A stretch of 52,222 nucleotides of DNA from positions 1 to 52,222 of the forward strand of contig DASUKM010000053.1 of assembly GCA_036278735.1 (NCBI GenBank), written 5' to 3'. Below the pieces are notes generated by a model. That model had not been told where the DNA came from and made no database searches. It saw nothing but the letters and a program-made list of their open reading frames with translations. Below, piece by piece: positions 1 through 8,596 of this stretch (positions are counted from its first letter, which is position 1; every line of letters begins with the position of its first letter). This stretch comes from DASUKM01 sp036278735 (GTDB lineage Bacteria > Acidobacteriota > Vicinamibacteria > Vicinamibacterales > 2-12-FULL-66-21). The position numbers were made by a program, and so were the translations under genes.

Positions 1-163
1 TCTGATTCGGGGACTTGGCTCTTCTTGGCGGGCGCGTCTTCTTCGGCCACGGACCCGCGATGGCGTGAGGCCCTGACGGCTTGCTTCTGGCCCGCCGCGA
101 CGGCATCCGTGTCGCGTTTCGTAGCGTGCGAGACGAATGGCACTGACGCTCAGCGCTGCGGTC
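1..163. other. Left-edge stretch without a supportable gene
   Basis: Leftward reading from about position 106 gives a short Arg/Lys/Pro-rich frame open to the window edge, and a second leftward frame is also open. Neither has a recognisable domain or a clear ribosome-binding site, so the true gene, if any, cannot be chosen. The long rightward frame over 25-834 is antisense to the toxin-antitoxin pair and is not accepted. Confidence 0.2.
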
Positions 164-535
164 CTACACGAGCGTCAGGCCCGGGATGTCGGCGAAGTCG
201 CGCGGATTCAGCGTCCAGAGCGCTGCATCGTTCGAGATGGCGCACGCGGCAATCGCCAGGTCGAGCGTTCGTTGCCGGGCGCGACTCACGCGGACGTAGA
301 GCCGCGCCGCCAGCGCCGCTTCGGCGGCACCGAACGGCACCGCGGCGCGCGAGGGCACGATCAGCTCCTGGGTCTGCAGTTCGGGCTCGAGCCGCGGGCC
401 GCGCCACCACTCGTACCAGACCAGCGTCGAAACCCCGAGGCGCTCCCCGTCGGCGACGAGGCGGCGCAGGTCCGCGGCGGCCGTCCGGGCGCCACAGAAT
501 GCGCCGACGAGGGCAGACGTGTCGAGGTGGATCAC
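164..535 (-). CDS. vapC: VapC-type PIN-domain toxin
   Basis: A 123-residue PIN-domain protein, the normal VapC length; members are RNases that cut tRNA or rRNA and are held inactive by the partner antitoxin. The N-terminus LDTSALV carries the first catalytic Asp (residue 5), a mid-protein YEWW holds an acidic residue, and DLAIAACAI followed by LNPRDF supply the C-terminal acidic cluster. It starts with GTG, and its first four bases (GTGA) overlap the stop codon of the upstream antitoxin, so the pair is translationally coupled. Family assignment is strong; the RNA target is unknown. Confidence 0.88.
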   Translation of the reverse strand: MIHLDTSALVGAFCGARTAAADLRRLVADGERLGVSTLVWYEWWRGPRLEPELQTQELIVPSRAAVPFGAAEAALAARLYVRVSRARQRTLDLAIAACAISNDAALWTLNPRDFADIPGLTLV

Positions 536-813
536 TCGTTCGGATGGAGCCGTCCGGGCAGGTGGCGCGCCCGATGAATCTCGCGCAGCTCCCGCTCGAC
601 GTCCGCCTGCGGCCGCGTCGCCGGCGTGGACGTCATGTCGTCGAGCGCCTTCAGCATCCGCCGCCGCTCCCGCTCGGTCAGCCGTCCGGCGCGCGCGGCA
701 TACTCCGCCACCGCCTCACGCACCACAAGACTCTGAGACTTCCCGAGCCGCTCAGCCGTCGCCTTCAGCGTCCGCACGGTGTCATCGTCGACGGAGAAGG
801 TGACCTTGGCCAT
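532..813 (-). CDS. vapB: Ribbon-helix-helix antitoxin, VapB-like
   Basis: A 93-residue protein starting MAKVTFSVDDDTVRTL, a typical ribbon-helix-helix beta strand and helix, followed by SQSLVVREAVAEYAAR (second helix, about residues 27-42) and a charged C-terminal tail that would wrap the toxin. I chose the ATG at 813 because the RHH fold starts there; longer frames extend into the tandem repeat array upstream. It precedes the toxin with a 4-bp overlap, the usual antitoxin-first order. Autorepression through the repeated CCATAA motif next to the -10 box is likely (inferred). Confidence 0.85.
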   Translation of the reverse strand: MAKVTFSVDDDTVRTLKATAERLGKSQSLVVREAVAEYAARAGRLTERERRRMLKALDDMTSTPATRPQADVERELREIHRARHLPGRLHPNE

Positions 814-820
814 ACTGGTG

Positions 821-834
821 CCATAATACCATAA
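821..834 (-). promoter_or_regulatory. Putative vapBC promoter/operator
   Basis: A TATTAT hexamer (leftward, 828-823) ends nine bases before the antitoxin ATG. It is embedded in two direct copies of CCATAA (821-826 and 829-834), a plausible RHH operator half-site pair. There is no Shine-Dalgarno sequence, so the transcript may have almost no leader. Confidence 0.45.
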
Positions 835-939
835 CATCGGCCTGCGGCGCGCTACGGTGCAAAAAATCGGCGCCGTCCTGGGCCGGGACTGGCCTACGCC
901 CTTTGTTCGCCCGCGTCCTCCGCCTTTTCGTGCCCGCCC

Positions 940-1082
940 GTGTAGTCCGTGGCTTTCCGTGGCCTTCCGTGGCCTTCCGTGTATTCCGTGGCCTTCCGTG
1001 TATTCCGTGGCCTTCCGTGTATTCCGTGGCTTTCCGTGTATTCCGTGGCTTTCCGTGGCTTTCCGTGGCGTCCGTGGCCGTG
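940..1082. repeat. TCCGTG tandem repeat array 1
   Basis: About 140 bp of imperfect direct repeats. Units such as TTCCGTGGCC and TTCCGTGTA alternate so that a TCCGTG core recurs about every 9-10 bp, with the core on the + strand. It fills the gap between divergent vapBC and the ECF sigma gene and ends about 17 bp before the TATAAT of the sigma gene. Confidence 0.9.
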
Positions 1083-1098
1083 GGCGGGCCCTCCCCCG

Positions 1099-1104
1099 TA
1101 TAAT
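1099..1104 (+). promoter_or_regulatory. Putative -10 element of the ECF sigma operon
   Basis: A perfect TATAAT about 60 bp before the sigma factor ATG. The expected -35 position falls at the right edge of repeat array 1 and holds no TTGACA-like hexamer, so recognition may depend on array sequence or an activator (inferred). Confidence 0.4.
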
Positions 1105-1163
1105 GAATAAGATCAAAGGAACGGCGCCCCAGGGTAAACGTCCAGGCGGCCGCGGCGTAATTC

Positions 1164-1841
1164 ATGACAGGGACACCGGTGGCGGCGGCCATTTCCGGGC
1201 GGGAAGCCGACGGGCTCACGACGACAGCCGTCAAGGCGCTGCGCGCGGAAGGGCGGCAGGCGGAGGCGCGGGATCGCTACGCGGAACTGGTGGCGCGACA
1301 TCAGCGGCGCGCGGGCCGGATTGCCTACCACTACCTGCACGACGCCGCCGAAGCCGACGAGGCCGTGCAGGACGCCTTCGTCAAGGCGTACTCACACCTC
1401 GAATCGTTCCGCGACGGGCTGCCGTTCGACGTCTGGTTCACGCGCATTCTGATCAACGGCTGCCTGGATCGGATCAAGGCCCGCACGCGGCGCGAGCGCT
1501 GGATTCAGCCCGTGGGGGACGCCGCCTCGGGCGAGCGCGACCTCAGCGAGCGGATCGCGAGCCACGGTCCGTCGCCCGAAGAGGCGCTGCTGGCGCAGGA
1601 GCGCCGCCGGACGATTGCCGCCGCTCTCGCGCGGCTGCCGGAACGCCAGCGCTCGGTGTTCGTGCTCAGTCAGGTGGAAGGCTGCACGTCGCGCGAGGTG
1701 AGCGCGCTGACGGGGCTCAACGAATCGACCGTCCGGGTCCACCTGTTCCGGGCGATTCGCAAGCTGCGCACGCTGCTCGGCCCGGAAGGGGCGCAGCCGC
1801 TCGAGGCCACACACGAGGGAAAACGCCGTGTCACTTCTTGA
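1164..1841 (+). CDS. ECF-type RNA polymerase sigma factor
   Basis: A 225-residue sigma-70 family protein of the extracytoplasmic-function class. Region 2 spans about residues 38-105 (EADEAVQDAFVKAYSHLESF, then the DVWFTRILINGCLDRIK helix), and region 4 is about 152-206 (LARLPERQRSVFVLSQVEGC, then the HTH TGLNESTVRVHLFRAIRKLR). Region 3 is absent, as in other ECF factors. A ~30-residue N-terminal extension precedes region 2. The 3' end overlaps the next gene by 14 bp, and that gene is a candidate anti-sigma factor. Promoter specificity cannot be read from the sequence. Confidence 0.93.
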   Translation: MTGTPVAAAISGREADGLTTTAVKALRAEGRQAEARDRYAELVARHQRRAGRIAYHYLHDAAEADEAVQDAFVKAYSHLESFRDGLPFDVWFTRILINGCLDRIKARTRRERWIQPVGDAASGERDLSERIASHGPSPEEALLAQERRRTIAAALARLPERQRSVFVLSQVEGCTSREVSALTGLNESTVRVHLFRAIRKLRTLLGPEGAQPLEATHEGKRRVTS

Positions 1842-2445
1842 ACACCTGGGACGCCGCGGTCATTTGAGCGACCGCCAGTTCGCGCGTGTCTGGACGGAAG
1901 ACGGCCGGGATCCGCACCTGCAGGCCTGCCCCGACTGCCAGAGCCGCTATCAACAGTTCACCGCCTGGCTCGACGGCGTCGGCGACGACCTGCACGCCGA
2001 CGCAGACGCCGCGTTTCCGGCCGAGCGGCTCGCCGCCCAGCAGATCCAGATCGCGCGGCGCATCGATGCCCTCGAGCACCCGGTGCGGATCCTCGCGTTC
2101 CCGCGCGCCGCGCGCGCCGTCATCGCCGGCCAGTCGCACGCGCGCCGCTGGGTCGCCGCGGCCGCGGCGGCCAGCTTCATCGCCGGCATCGGCATCGGCC
2201 AGATGCTCGATCTGCGGCATGCCACGGCACTGCCGCCGGCCAGCGTCACCGCCGATGCGCACCTCGCGTCGACCACGGCGTCCGCGCACGCCATCGGCGT
2301 CCGGACCGTCGCGGCCTCGGCGTTCGACGAAGACTTCCTGATGAGCGACGGCGACACGCTCGCCCGGCCGCGCATCGCCGGCCTGCGCGCGATCGACGAC
2401 TTGACGCCGCGCGCGCGCGACCTCGTCGAGCGGGCGTCGCGGTAG
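1828..2445 (+). CDS. Putative anti-sigma factor, membrane-anchored
   Basis: 205 residues. An N-terminal H30-x3-C34-x2-C37 (HLQACPDC) resembles the zinc-binding anti-sigma (ZAS) motif, and one transmembrane helix at about 108-126 (WVAAAAAASFIAGIGIG) separates a cytoplasmic half from a periplasmic half of about 75 residues with no recognised domain. It starts with GTG inside the end of the ECF gene, so sigma and partner are coupled. The role as membrane sequestering factor is inferred from motif and position. Confidence 0.75.
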   Translation: MSLLEHLGRRGHLSDRQFARVWTEDGRDPHLQACPDCQSRYQQFTAWLDGVGDDLHADADAAFPAERLAAQQIQIARRIDALEHPVRILAFPRAARAVIAGQSHARRWVAAAAAASFIAGIGIGQMLDLRHATALPPASVTADAHLASTTASAHAIGVRTVAASAFDEDFLMSDGDTLARPRIAGLRAIDDLTPRARDLVERASR

Positions 2446-2446
2446 C

Positions 2447-3658
2447 GTGGGCGCCTCCCAGCCGCTGATCTTCCGCAAGGGCCTCGACATGAAGGAGGCC
2501 GTCGCCGGAGAGCTGGCGGCCGCCTATCACAGCTCGCTGGTCGACCGCGTGCGCGCCGACGGCTTCAAATACGAAGCCGGCCGCCTCACGGTCCACCTCG
2601 CACACGAATTCGGCTTCTGCTACGGCGTCGACCGCGCCGTCGACTACGCCTATCAGGCGCGCCGCCGCTTCCCCGGCCGCCAGGTCTTTCTGACCGGCGA
2701 GATCATCCACAACCCGCACGTGAACGAGCGGCTGCGGGCCGCCGGCATCCGCTTCCTCAGCGACCCCGACGAGCACGGCGATCGCCTGGGTCCCGACGAC
2801 GTGGTGATCCTGCCGGCCTTCGGCGTCACCGTCTCCGACATGGCGCGGCTGACGGGCCAGGGCTGCACGCTGGTCGACACCACCTGCGGGTCCGTCCTGA
2901 ACGTCTGGAAGAACGTCGTGCGCTACGCGCGCGAAGGCTTCACCGCGGTGATCCACGGCAAGGTGCGCCACGAAGAGACGCGCGCGACCGCCTCGCAGGC
3001 GCTCCGCGTGCCGAACGGCCGCTACCTGATCGTCCTCGACCAGCACGAGGCCGCCATCGTTTGCGACTATCTGCGCGGTGGGGGGGACCGCGCCGCCTTC
3101 CTCGCCCGGTTCGCGGCCGCCGCCTCCCCCGGCTTCGACCCCGACGTCGACCTCGCGCGGATCGGCTGCGCCAACCAGACGACGATGCTGATGTCGGAGT
3201 CGCTCGAGATCGAACAGATGTTCCGGGCCGCCATGGTCGCGCGGTACGGCCCCGACGCGGTCGACGCGCACTTCCGCGCCTTCGACACGATCTGCAGCGC
3301 CACGCAGGAGCGGCAGGATGCCGTCGAGGCGCTCATCGCCGGCGAGCGGCTGGACCTGATGATCGTCGTCGGCGGCTACAACAGCAGCAACACGTGCAGC
3401 CTGGCGCGCATCTGTGCGGCGCGCGTGCCGACCTACCACATCGCCGATCCCGGCTGCCTGCTCTCGGCCGACCAGATCCGCCACCGCCCGGTCGGGCCGC
3501 CGTCGACTACGACGACCGCCGAAGTGGTCACGAGCCCGTGGCTTCCGCCCACCGGCCCGGTGAGCGTCGGGCTGACGGCCGGCGCGTCCACCCCCAACAA
3601 CATTGTCGGGGCGGTGATCTCGACGGTGGAGCAATTCACGGCCGGCGGGCACTCATAA
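2447..3658 (+). CDS. ispH: 4-hydroxy-3-methylbut-2-enyl diphosphate reductase
   Basis: IspH reduces HMBPP to IPP and DMAPP, the last step of the MEP isoprenoid pathway, using a [4Fe-4S] cluster. The three cluster cysteines are visible: C58 in GFCYGV, C147 in TTCGSV and C283 in TICSATQERQ. The substrate-binding segments HGKVRHEET and the late TAGASTPNNIV are also present. At 403 residues it is the long form known from cyanobacteria and plants rather than the ~315-residue E. coli form. The GTG start lies one base after the anti-sigma stop; an internal ATG at 2489 is an alternative. Confidence 0.93.
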   Translation: MGASQPLIFRKGLDMKEAVAGELAAAYHSSLVDRVRADGFKYEAGRLTVHLAHEFGFCYGVDRAVDYAYQARRRFPGRQVFLTGEIIHNPHVNERLRAAGIRFLSDPDEHGDRLGPDDVVILPAFGVTVSDMARLTGQGCTLVDTTCGSVLNVWKNVVRYAREGFTAVIHGKVRHEETRATASQALRVPNGRYLIVLDQHEAAIVCDYLRGGGDRAAFLARFAAAASPGFDPDVDLARIGCANQTTMLMSESLEIEQMFRAAMVARYGPDAVDAHFRAFDTICSATQERQDAVEALIAGERLDLMIVVGGYNSSNTCSLARICAARVPTYHIADPGCLLSADQIRHRPVGPPSTTTTAEVVTSPWLPPTGPVSVGLTAGASTPNNIVGAVISTVEQFTAGGHS

Positions 3659-3879
3659 GCGCCGGGTGCTCGGTACTCCTCTTCGGGCGACGCTCGCTGT
3701 CGGTTCTTGCAGGAGATCAACGGAGACCCCAGGAATCCCTCCCCGCTGCCACGGATTAGCCGCCAGTCAGCCCTGTTGGCTGGCCTCCTGACCTCCCGCG
3801 CGAACCCCGGGGCGTAAACGGGTGTGGCGGAACGGTCGTAAATACTGCTGTAAGTCAATTCGGAGACAGCACTACTTCC

Positions 3880-4356
3880 ATGGCCAGGCATATTGCGTGG
3901 GTCCTGACGGGCCTTCTGGTGGCGTCGGCTGTGCCGGCGGGTGCGGCTGAGGCGTGCGGCGGCGCGCCCCTCCACCCCGTCGTGGCGGCGGCTCCCCAGG
4001 GGCATGGACAGCAACCCTTCAAGTTCTGGGTCAACTGGCGGACGGAGCTGGGGATCACCGACCAGCAGGCGGCGGCGATCGAGCAGCTCTGGCAGAACAA
4101 TCTCCCCGAATTGCGGGCGGATCGGGAGCGGCTCGACCGGCTCGAATCCGCCTTGTCGCAGCTGATGCACGACGGGGCGGACGAACCGGCGGTGTCGGCC
4201 CAAATCGACAGGGTCGAGGAGGTCCGCAGCGCGATGAGCAAGGCGCGCACGCTGATGCTGTACCGGATGAACCGCGTCCTGACCGCGGATCAGCGGACGA
4301 AGCTCAAGGCGATGCACGACAAGTGGGAAGCGTCGCGCCGCGGCGGCAAGCTGTAA
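3880..4356 (+). CDS. Spy/CpxP-like periplasmic protein
   Basis: 158 residues with a signal peptide (about 1-24, ending AGAAEA). The mature part is helical and has two LTxxQ-type motifs, ITDQQ at 59-63 and LTADQ at 134-138, the hallmark of Spy/CpxP envelope stress proteins. These act as periplasmic chaperones or, in metal-sensing relatives, as sensors that bind a membrane partner. It lies 23 bp before a TolC-type gene and leads the exporter operon, suggesting envelope-stress control of, or assistance to, the exporter (inferred). Confidence 0.8.
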   Translation: MARHIAWVLTGLLVASAVPAGAAEACGGAPLHPVVAAAPQGHGQQPFKFWVNWRTELGITDQQAAAIEQLWQNNLPELRADRERLDRLESALSQLMHDGADEPAVSAQIDRVEEVRSAMSKARTLMLYRMNRVLTADQRTKLKAMHDKWEASRRGGKL

Positions 4357-4379
4357 ACGAGTTTTTCCCGGAGGGATCG

Positions 4380-6116
4380 GTGAGCAAGAACGGAGTGCTG
4401 ACGGTCGCGGTCGGAATGATCCTCGCGGGGATCCCCGCCTTCGCCCAGCAGCAGACGACGTCGGACGCCGCGCACGTGCACGCGCTCGTGCAGCAGGCGC
4501 TGCAGCAGATCGAGCCCGTGGGGCAGCCCGGCGCGCAGCCGCAGGCGCTGCAGATCACGCAGGGGCCGAAAGTCGACCTCTCGATCGACGACGCGACGAA
4601 GCGCGCGCTCGAGAAGAACATCGACATCTCGGTGGCGCGCCTCACGCCGCAGACCTGGGACTTCGCGCTCGCCGGCCTCGAAGCCAACTACCGCCCGAAC
4701 GTGACGTCGGCGTTCAGCAACAACAACGCGAGCCAGATCCCGAGAACCCAGACGCAGGGCATCACGTCCATCACGAAGAACTACACGGTGTCGTGGCAGG
4801 GGGGGATCGCCCAGAACCTGAAATGGGGGGGGGCGTCGTACAGCGTCGGGTTCCAGAACTCGCGCCTGAACTCGCCGAGCGGCTTCAACCTCCGCAACCC
4901 GCAGTACCAGTCGAACCTGACGTTCTCCTTCGATCAGCCGCTCCTGCGCGGGTTCAAGATCGACTCGACCCGTGCGGCGCTGAAGACCGACGAGCTGTCG
5001 CAGTCGAACGACGAGATCGCGCTGCAGGCGACGATCGCCACGACGGTCGCCAACACGCGCAACGCGTACTGGGACTACGTCTACGCCATTCAGGCCGTGC
5101 AGGTGGCGCAGCAGTCGCTCGATTTGTCGAACAAGCTCGTCCAGGACAACCAGGCGCGCGTCCAGATTGGCACGCTGGCGCCGATCGACGTCGTCTCGGC
5201 GCAGGCCGAAGCGGCGACCAACAAGCAGACGCTGGTGCAGGCGATCGCGACCGAGCGGACGTCGGAACTCGCGCTGAAGCGCCTGATCGTCAGCGGCACC
5301 GACGACCCGGTCTGGAAGTCGTCGATCAACCCGACCGACCAGCCGTCGACGGAGGCCCAGCCGATCGATCTCGATGCGGCGGTCGCGCGCGCGCTCCGCG
5401 AGCGAACGGACCTGCAACAGGCGAAGAATTCGCTGCAGATCAACGACATCAACCTGCGGAACGAGGTCGACTTGACCCGGCCGCAGTTGAATCTGTCGGC
5501 AAGCTACGGTCTCGCCGGCCTGGGGGGCACGCAATTCGTCCGCAGCGACCTCGGGGGCAACATCACGCAGACGATTCCGTCCGGCTATCTCGATGCCCTC
5601 CGGAACATCACCGGCTTCGATGCACCGACGTGGACGGTGGGCATCAACTTCGCGTACCCGATCGGCGTCAGCTCCGCGGAGGCCAACGTGGCGCGGTCGC
5701 GCCTGACGATCGAGCAGACGCAGGCGCAGCTCAAGTCGATGGAATTGCAGATTGCGACCGACGTGACCAACGCCGCGCTGACGGTCCAGAGCGATCTGGA
5801 ATCGGTGCAGGCGGCCGGCGCCGCACGCGAACTGGCCCAGAAGAAGCTCGACGCGGCCCAGAGCAAGTTCGAAGTCGGCATGGCGACCAATTACGAGGTC
5901 GTGCAGGCGCAGCGCGATCTGCGCGACGCGCAGAATACCGCCCTGCGCAGCATTTTGAACTATCGCAAGGCGCTCGTGAACTTCGAGCAGGTCCAGACCG
6001 TGTCCGCCTCGCGCGGCAGCATCAGCACCGTGTCGGCCGGCGGCGGTGGCGGCGGCGGGCCCACCGGCGGCAACGGCGGGACAGGCGGCAACGGCGGCCC
6101 TGGCGGCGGCCTCTAG
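4380..6116 (+). CDS. TolC-family outer membrane efflux protein
   Basis: 578 residues, starting at GTG 4380 with GGAGG at 4370-4374. A signal peptide ends AGIPAFAQ. Two OEP repeats follow, with long periodic helices such as TTVANTRNAYWDYVYAIQAV and the typical late segment KKLDAAQSKFEVGMATNYEV then VQAQRDLRDAQNTALRSILN. This is the trimeric outer membrane duct of tripartite efflux pumps. The last ~30 residues are almost pure Gly with Thr/Asn, an unusual tail. The next gene is the adaptor, 21 bp downstream. Confidence 0.93.
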   Translation: MSKNGVLTVAVGMILAGIPAFAQQQTTSDAAHVHALVQQALQQIEPVGQPGAQPQALQITQGPKVDLSIDDATKRALEKNIDISVARLTPQTWDFALAGLEANYRPNVTSAFSNNNASQIPRTQTQGITSITKNYTVSWQGGIAQNLKWGGASYSVGFQNSRLNSPSGFNLRNPQYQSNLTFSFDQPLLRGFKIDSTRAALKTDELSQSNDEIALQATIATTVANTRNAYWDYVYAIQAVQVAQQSLDLSNKLVQDNQARVQIGTLAPIDVVSAQAEAATNKQTLVQAIATERTSELALKRLIVSGTDDPVWKSSINPTDQPSTEAQPIDLDAAVARALRERTDLQQAKNSLQINDINLRNEVDLTRPQLNLSASYGLAGLGGTQFVRSDLGGNITQTIPSGYLDALRNITGFDAPTWTVGINFAYPIGVSSAEANVARSRLTIEQTQAQLKSMELQIATDVTNAALTVQSDLESVQAAGAARELAQKKLDAAQSKFEVGMATNYEVVQAQRDLRDAQNTALRSILNYRKALVNFEQVQTVSASRGSISTVSAGGGGGGGPTGGNGGTGGNGGPGGGL

Positions 6117-6137
6117 AGACGGCAGCGGGACACGTCA

Positions 6138-7700
6138 ATGAAAAAACTGATTCTGATCGTCGTGGTCGTGATCGCGGTTGGCGTGGGCGCCGGCGCGTAC
6201 TACATGAAGCGGGGCGCCGGCGATCCGCAGATCTCGACGCTGCAGGTCACGCGCGGCGACATCGTCCAGACCGTCGGGGCGACCGGTACGCTGCAGGCGG
6301 TCACGACCGTGCAGGTCGGCGCACAGGTGTCGGGCACGATTTCGTGGCTGGGGGCCGACTTCAACAGCATCGTCCACAAGGGACAGCTCATTGCCAAGCT
6401 CGACCCCGCCCTGATGCAGACGGCGCTCGATACGGCGAACGCGAATCTCGTCAAGGCGCAGGCCGATCTGCAGCGGCTGCAGGTCGCCCTCGAGGACGCC
6501 AAGGTCAAGGACGATCAGGCGCACGCGCTCTCGGCCAAGAGCCTGATTCCGGAAACGGATCTGCAGACCGCCGACGTGAACTTCAAACAGGCGCAGGCCT
6601 CGCTCAAGTCGCAGCAGGCGCAGGTCGAACAGGCGAAGACCTCGGTGGCCAACGCGCAGGTGAACGTGGACCACACGATCATCAAGGCGCCGATCGACGG
6701 CATCATCACCCAGCGCAGCGTCGACGTCGGCCAGACGGTGGCCTCGAGCTTTCAGGCCCCCGTCCTCTTCATCATCGCGGCCGACCTGACGAAGATGCAG
6801 GTGCTGGCGAACATCGACGAGTCGGACGTCGGCAACATCCGGCCCAACCAGACCGTGAGCTTCCACGTCGACGCCTACCCGACGCAGGAGTTCACCGGCT
6901 CGGTGTCGCAGATTCGTCTGAACCCGACGGTCGTGCAGAACGTCGTGACGTATTCGACGGTGATCAACGTGCCGAACCCGTCGCTGAAGCTGATGCCCGG
7001 CATGACGGCGAACCTCAACATCGAGGTCGCGCGGCGCAGCAACGCGCTGCGCGTCCCGAACGCGGCGCTGCGCTTCCGGCCGACGCAGGACACGTTCCTC
7101 GCGCTCGACCAGGCGCTGACGCCGGACATCCAGCGCGCGATCGGCATGGGGCGCGGGCGCGGCGGCTTCCGCGGACGCGCCGGCGCGAACGGCCAGACGG
7201 CACGGAATGGCGATGCCAGCGCGGCGTTTCAGCGCGGCGGCGGCGACAATCCGGAGGCGCCGATGACCCCCGAGGAGCGCCAGAAGCGCATGCAGGACCG
7301 CATGGCGAACATGACGCCCGAGCAGCGCCAGCAGTTCATGGACCGTATGAAGAACCGGCCGGGCGGCGCGGGCGCGGCTCCGGCCACCACGGCCGAAACG
7401 AAGACGGAAGAGGCGCTCGGGAAGGCGGCGACGATCGATTCGCTCTTCGGGCCGCTGCCCACGGTCGAGACGCGCGGCCGCGTGTGGCTCTACATCAACA
7501 AGCAGCTGAAGCCGGTCAGCCTGCGGCTCGGCATCACCGACGGCACCTGGACGGAGGTGCTGGACAACAAGGAACTGCAGCCGAACACCGACGTCGTCAC
7601 CAACGTCGTCACCGGCCTGGAGTCGACCTCGGCGAGGCCGGCCGGCGCGTCGGGCAACCCGCTGATGGGACCCCAGCGCGGCCGCGGCCGTGGCCGCTAG
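6138..7700 (+). CDS. macA: MacA-like periplasmic adaptor (membrane fusion protein)
   Basis: 520 residues: N-terminal membrane anchor (3-20), lipoyl half-motifs around 60-90 and 180-200 (APIDGIITQRSVDVGQTV), coiled-coil hairpin about 95-175, then beta-barrel and membrane-proximal domains. It links the inner-membrane ABC transporter to the TolC-like channel. It is longer than usual because of an insertion at about residues 316-440, containing an RG-rich stretch (RGRGGFRGRAG) and two MTPEE/MTPEQ helical motifs. The C-terminus is RG-rich as well (RGRGRGR). The stop lies 38 bp before the chosen ATPase start. Confidence 0.93.
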   Translation: MKKLILIVVVVIAVGVGAGAYYMKRGAGDPQISTLQVTRGDIVQTVGATGTLQAVTTVQVGAQVSGTISWLGADFNSIVHKGQLIAKLDPALMQTALDTANANLVKAQADLQRLQVALEDAKVKDDQAHALSAKSLIPETDLQTADVNFKQAQASLKSQQAQVEQAKTSVANAQVNVDHTIIKAPIDGIITQRSVDVGQTVASSFQAPVLFIIAADLTKMQVLANIDESDVGNIRPNQTVSFHVDAYPTQEFTGSVSQIRLNPTVVQNVVTYSTVINVPNPSLKLMPGMTANLNIEVARRSNALRVPNAALRFRPTQDTFLALDQALTPDIQRAIGMGRGRGGFRGRAGANGQTARNGDASAAFQRGGGDNPEAPMTPEERQKRMQDRMANMTPEQRQQFMDRMKNRPGGAGAAPATTAETKTEEALGKAATIDSLFGPLPTVETRGRVWLYINKQLKPVSLRLGITDGTWTEVLDNKELQPNTDVVTNVVTGLESTSARPAGASGNPLMGPQRGRGRGR

Positions 7701-7737
7701 CGCGGGCGGCACCGCCACGCACCGGATGAAGGGACCG

Positions 7738-8547
7738 ATGAAGGACATCCCGACCGACAGCGTCATCTCCGTACGCGACCTCACGAAGACCTATGTGGTC
7801 GGCGAGGTCGAGGTGCGGGCGCTGCGGGGCGCCTCGCTCGACGTGCGGCGCGGCGAGTTCGTGTGCGTCACGGGGCCCTCGGGCTCGGGCAAGTCGACGT
7901 TCATGCACATCGTCGGCTGCCTCGATCGCCCGACCAGTGGGCAGTACTTCCTCGACGGGAAGGACGTGTCCAAGCTCTCGCGCGACGAACTGGCGGCGGT
8001 TCGCAACAAGAAGATCGGTTTCGTGTTCCAGGGCTTCAATCTCCTGTCGCGCACCACGGCGCTCGACAACGTGGAGCTGCCGCTGCTCTACAACGGCGGC
8101 AGCCGGATGAAGACGGCCGAGCGCCACCGGCGCGCCAAGGAAGTGCTCGAGATCGTCGGGCTCGGCCAGCGGATGGATCACTATCCCAACCAGCTCTCGG
8201 GCGGCCAGCAGCAGCGCGTCGCCATCGCGCGCGCGCTGATCAACGAACCGGCGATCCTGCTGGCGGACGAACCCACCGGCAACCTCGACACGCGCACGAG
8301 CATCGAGGTGATGGACATCTTTCAACGCCTCAACGTGGAACGCGGCATCACCGTCGTGCTGATTACGCACGAAATGGACATCGCCGAACACGGCACGCGG
8401 CTCGTGCGGTTCCGCGACGGACGGATCCAGATCGATCAGCAGGTGATCCAGCGCCGGATGGCGGCCGAGGAACTGGCCGCGCTCCCCCCGCCCGAAGAAG
8501 ACGAACCCGCGGCGGCCGCGCAGGCGGCAGCGGCCGATCACCCGTAG
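7738..8547 (+). CDS. MacB-type ABC transporter ATPase
   Basis: 269 residues from ATG 7738, which has AAGGGA close upstream; ATG 7726 or an earlier start at 7690 is possible. Walker A GPSGSGKST at 46-54, signature LSGGQ at 153-157, Walker B LLADEP at 174-179, and H-loop THEMD. It belongs to the LolD/MacB ATPase group. In E. coli MacB the ATPase is fused to the permease; here the two are separate genes 49 bp apart. The C-terminal ~40 residues are Ala/Pro/Glu-rich. Confidence 0.93.
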   Translation: MKDIPTDSVISVRDLTKTYVVGEVEVRALRGASLDVRRGEFVCVTGPSGSGKSTFMHIVGCLDRPTSGQYFLDGKDVSKLSRDELAAVRNKKIGFVFQGFNLLSRTTALDNVELPLLYNGGSRMKTAERHRRAKEVLEIVGLGQRMDHYPNQLSGGQQQRVAIARALINEPAILLADEPTGNLDTRTSIEVMDIFQRLNVERGITVVLITHEMDIAEHGTRLVRFRDGRIQIDQQVIQRRMAAEELAALPPPEEDEPAAAAQAAAADHP

Positions 8548-8596
8548 GCTCCGGCAACCCCGACGAAACAGGCCATTCCGGCCCGAAAGCTTGTCC

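Noticed and set aside
4793..7729. Rightward 978-codon open frame over the exporter genes
   Set aside because: A shifted frame of the TolC-like and MacA-like genes, with the low-complexity composition of GC-rich shadow frames.
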